Assembly (NCBI RefSeq): GCF_001499855.1 | Contig: NZ_LQIK01000032.1 | Location: 186,001 to 250,000, forward strand | Reading direction: 5' to 3' | Length of the DNA stretch: 64,000 nt | DNA from: Mycobacterium sp. GA-0227b | Lineage (GTDB): Bacteria > Actinomycetota > Actinomycetes > Mycobacteriales > Mycobacteriaceae | Shown: positions 61,495 to 64,000 of the stretch, piece after piece | How the letters are laid out: every line of letters starts with the position of its first letter | Numbering within the stretch: position 1 is the stretch's first letter | Made by a program: the position numbers and the translations under genes | Notes under the pieces: model-generated | Told to the model about the DNA's origin: nothing | The model's database searches: none | Seen by the model: the letters and a program-made list of their open reading frames with translations, nothing else

Positions 61495-61507
<13 letters not shown>
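60419..61507 (-). CDS. rfbG: CDP-glucose 4,6-dehydratase
   Basis: 362 residues from ATG 61507. VLVTGHTGFKGSWLCLWLHALGA is the NAD-binding site of RfbG-type dehydratases (TGHTGFKGSWL is distinctive), followed by FHLAAQPLVRRSY, TTDKCYEN and the catalytic YSASK. Substrate-binding ARGGNVIGGGDWSEDRLIPD and RPWQHVLD are as in characterised enzymes. It converts CDP-glucose to CDP-4-keto-6-deoxyglucose. The open frame reaches 61651, but this would overlap the cytidylyltransferase gene by about 150 bases; the ATG at 61507 overlaps it by 13 and gives the family length. Confidence 0.92.
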
Positions 61508-62264
<757 letters not shown>

Positions 62265-62268
<4 letters not shown>

Positions 62269-63128
62269 CGGACTTGCCTATGTTTGCGGTTATACGAATC
62301 CAAGCGGTTCCTCGGCCGATCTGTTAATCCGGCGGAGTACCTCGAGTCCCCTTCGACTATCACCGTCATATACCCAAAAATATCTGCCGGAATGTTGTTC
62401 GAGTATTTTTCGACAAGGTGCCGAATCAGAATGAACGATCCCAGTCTCTCCGAGAGAAATCCGACCGCCCTTATCTGGAAAGCGTTGTATTTCTTCACAC
62501 GACTGCCATATCGATTGAGAAACTCCCTGCCCAGAAGTTCGATACTCGACAACGTTTGCACTAACCACCCCTTGGGATAGATGCCGAGTTCAATGCCGCC
62601 AGGAATGAAGTGCTTTGCCGCCAAGAATTCCGACGCGGACTGTGAATCAAGTATGCCCATCTCAACCGCGAGGGATGTGTAATCGAGAATATCTTGCCGG
62701 CGATGAACCGCTGCGTAATGACCGAGTATCGAATTCTTGACGTGCAGAGGCTGCGCGATCAGAAATTCATGCTCAGCTCTCGGGATGAATACTGATAGCT
62801 CGGCTGCCCTTCCAAAGTTCTCGAGGTTCAGCTCCCTGAGAGTTGGGAATTTATAAGACTCCAGCCCTTCCGCAGAAGGCAGGATTCTCTTCCTGTAATT
62901 GGAAATTTCAATGAAGTCAGCGTCGCTGGAGAACCGCTGGATCGCGATCGGCAAGACGTATGTTCCTGCGGCGCCATACGCTATCGGTCTTGCCTCGTGC
63001 CAGAACCGATCAAGTTGGCTTACATGAACCACAGATTCGGATCGGAAATCCCCAAGTGCGATGCAATGGTCATACCAGTCTTCAGGCAGTAAAGGCCTCT
63101 TATGGCTAATGCAGTATCTGTCGATCAT
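62265..63128 (-). CDS. Uncharacterised protein, first gene of the CDP-sugar operon
   Basis: 287 residues with no clear membrane segment or signal peptide. The N-terminal YCISHKRPLLPEDWYDHCIALGD and the later ADFIEISNYRKRI are reminiscent of the DUF4422 class of putative glycosyltransferases, but the resemblance is weak. Near the C-terminus there is YNAFQIRAVGFLSERLGSF followed by FGYMTVIVEGDSRY. GC content is clearly lower than the enzymes downstream. Its stop overlaps the cytidylyltransferase start by four bases, so it is cotranslated with the sugar pathway. A glycosyltransferase using the CDP-sugar product would fit the context; that is inference only. Confidence 0.65.
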
Positions 63129-63507
63129 GGGTGTGAGTCAGGCCCTGCGGATAGGCTTCCGGAGATTTCCCACCCGCTGCTCCCTGCGATGCGCGCGCGG
63201 AAACCCAGCAGTTCTCGGTCAGCGATACTACGAGAGTCTACGGCTGCCACTGGGCGATATCTTTCCGCGTTCTAGGTACTTGAGCACCACAGTATACCAA
63301 GGACAATTCTCCGAGAACTAGCCTGACCCATTTCCCTCCGAACCAGTTGAGATCACAATTGCTCAGCGAATGCTTTCCGCAATTTGTACTCATGAACTAT
63401 CTGTTTAGATCAAGTCGCTGTGACCTCCACTCTTGACGTTACTGACCACGTCGATCGACTCGGAGGATCGGAGATATTGGAAATGGAGAGATTACGATGA
63501 TGACCAC
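63129..63507. other. Intergenic region upstream of the CDP-sugar operon
   Basis: 379 low-GC bases with no supported gene on either strand. It should contain the promoter for the leftward operon that starts at 63128. Short frames on the + strand near 63061-63321 and 63433-63657 have no family resemblance. Confidence 0.4.
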
Positions 63508-64000
63508 TCAGGACCGGTCGGTGCCTCGCGCCAAGTCTCCAGCGGCGCGGCGCGCAACGACGAGGTGACCACCTCGGAAGTTGGCTATGTTGGTGGCGAC
63601 CTGGTAGTGGCCACGCACGGCATCGATCAACGCGCTGACGCAATCGGTGAGCGATAAGCCGTTGTACAACGACCAATAGTCACAATAAACGTCTCCCAAA
63701 ACGTAAACGCCACTGCTGCTCAACGCATTTTCGAACAGGCAGTGGAAAGAATCCACCATACGTGAACTCGTTTGGCTTCCGGCATCGATGATGACATCGA
63801 ACGGGCCGAATTCTGCGGCCACTTCTCTCAGGAAAGACAGATAATGCTCACCGCCGATGCGGACGTGAACGCTTCCTGAATCGGCGATTCTCAACAACTT
63901 TGAGTCAATGTCAATTCCAACGATAAGCGAATCGGGGTGAAGGTATTCCTGCCACATCTGTAGCGAGTCTCCGTAGAAGCTGCCGATCTCCAACATCCTG
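63508..64000 (-). CDS. SAM methyltransferase, C-terminal part (MycE/ElmMI-like), cut by window edge
   Basis: The visible 160 or so residues contain MLEIGSFYGDSLQMW (SAM motif I), LIVGIDIDSKLL, VHVRIGG and FDVIIDAGSQTSSRMVDSF (metal-binding Asp and following motif), as in sugar 2'-O- and 3'-O-methyltransferases such as the rhamnosyl methyltransferases of elloramycin and mycinamicin synthesis. The frame continues beyond the right edge, so the first Met seen (63996) is not the true start. It ends in a short basic tail. It is transcribed in the same direction as the CDP-sugar operon and 380 bases upstream of it. Confidence 0.75.
   Translation of the reverse strand, partial: RMLEIGSFYGDSLQMWQEYLHPDSLIVGIDIDSKLLRIADSGSVHVRIGGEHYLSFLREVAAEFGPFDVIIDAGSQTSSRMVDSFHCLFENALSSSGVYVLGDVYCDYWSLYNGLSLTDCVSALIDAVRGHYQVATNIANFRGGHLVVARRAAGDLARGTDRS

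Overview
This window reads as a cell-envelope lipopeptide/glycolipid locus of a Mycobacterium, most likely a glycopeptidolipid (GPL)-type locus. The evidence is two giant NRPS genes, an MbtH protein, three GAP/SAP-type small membrane proteins, a family of ~421-residue GPL-type glycosyltransferases, many sugar O-methyltransferases, acyltransferases, and an ECF transporter pair that resembles the M. tuberculosis Rv2325c/Rv2326c pair in length and layout. High GC and typical mycobacterial codon use hold over most of the window, with lower-GC islands near 17.5-18.4 kb, 30-31.7 kb, 50.7-51.8 kb and 62.3-63.5 kb.

Layout. 1-10.9 kb: 3' part of an NRPS (C-A-T, C-A[N-MT]-T, C-A-T-TE), cut by the left edge. 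11-31 kb: decoration genes: two paralogous lipid/sugar methyltransferases, two GAP-like proteins, four intact glycosyltransferases and one broken copy, two acyltransferase-3 proteins, a condensation-like acyltransferase, three further methyltransferases, an NDP-sugar 4-epimerase and an IS21 istB remnant. 31.7-49 kb: mbtH followed by a 5675-residue NRPS with a starter C domain, four A domains, two epimerisation domains and a final C-T module that lacks an A domain. 49-54 kb: a second condensation-like acyltransferase, a methyltransferase, a sulfotransferase-like protein and a third GAP-like protein. 53.9-56.9 kb: the ECF transporter pair, probably core genome. 57-64 kb: a CDP-sugar operon (cytidylyltransferase, 4,6-dehydratase, RmlC-like epimerase, C-methyltransferase, all with overlapping ends) facing a reductase/epimerase and a CmcI-type O-methyltransferase.

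How it fits together. Hand-read A-domain specificity residues of the complete NRPS give two identical Ser/Thr-like pockets, one aromatic pocket and one Thr pocket followed by an E domain. That order matches, as I recall it, the serine-containing GPL of M. xenopi (acyl-Ser-Ser-Phe-allo-Thr), and the 4-epimerase would supply 6-deoxytalose and the acyltransferases the O-acyl groups. This is an inference from motifs, not a proof. The most unusual points are the A-less terminal module, the presence of a second, thioesterase-ended NRPS in the same locus, and the C-methylated CDP-sugar operon next to it.
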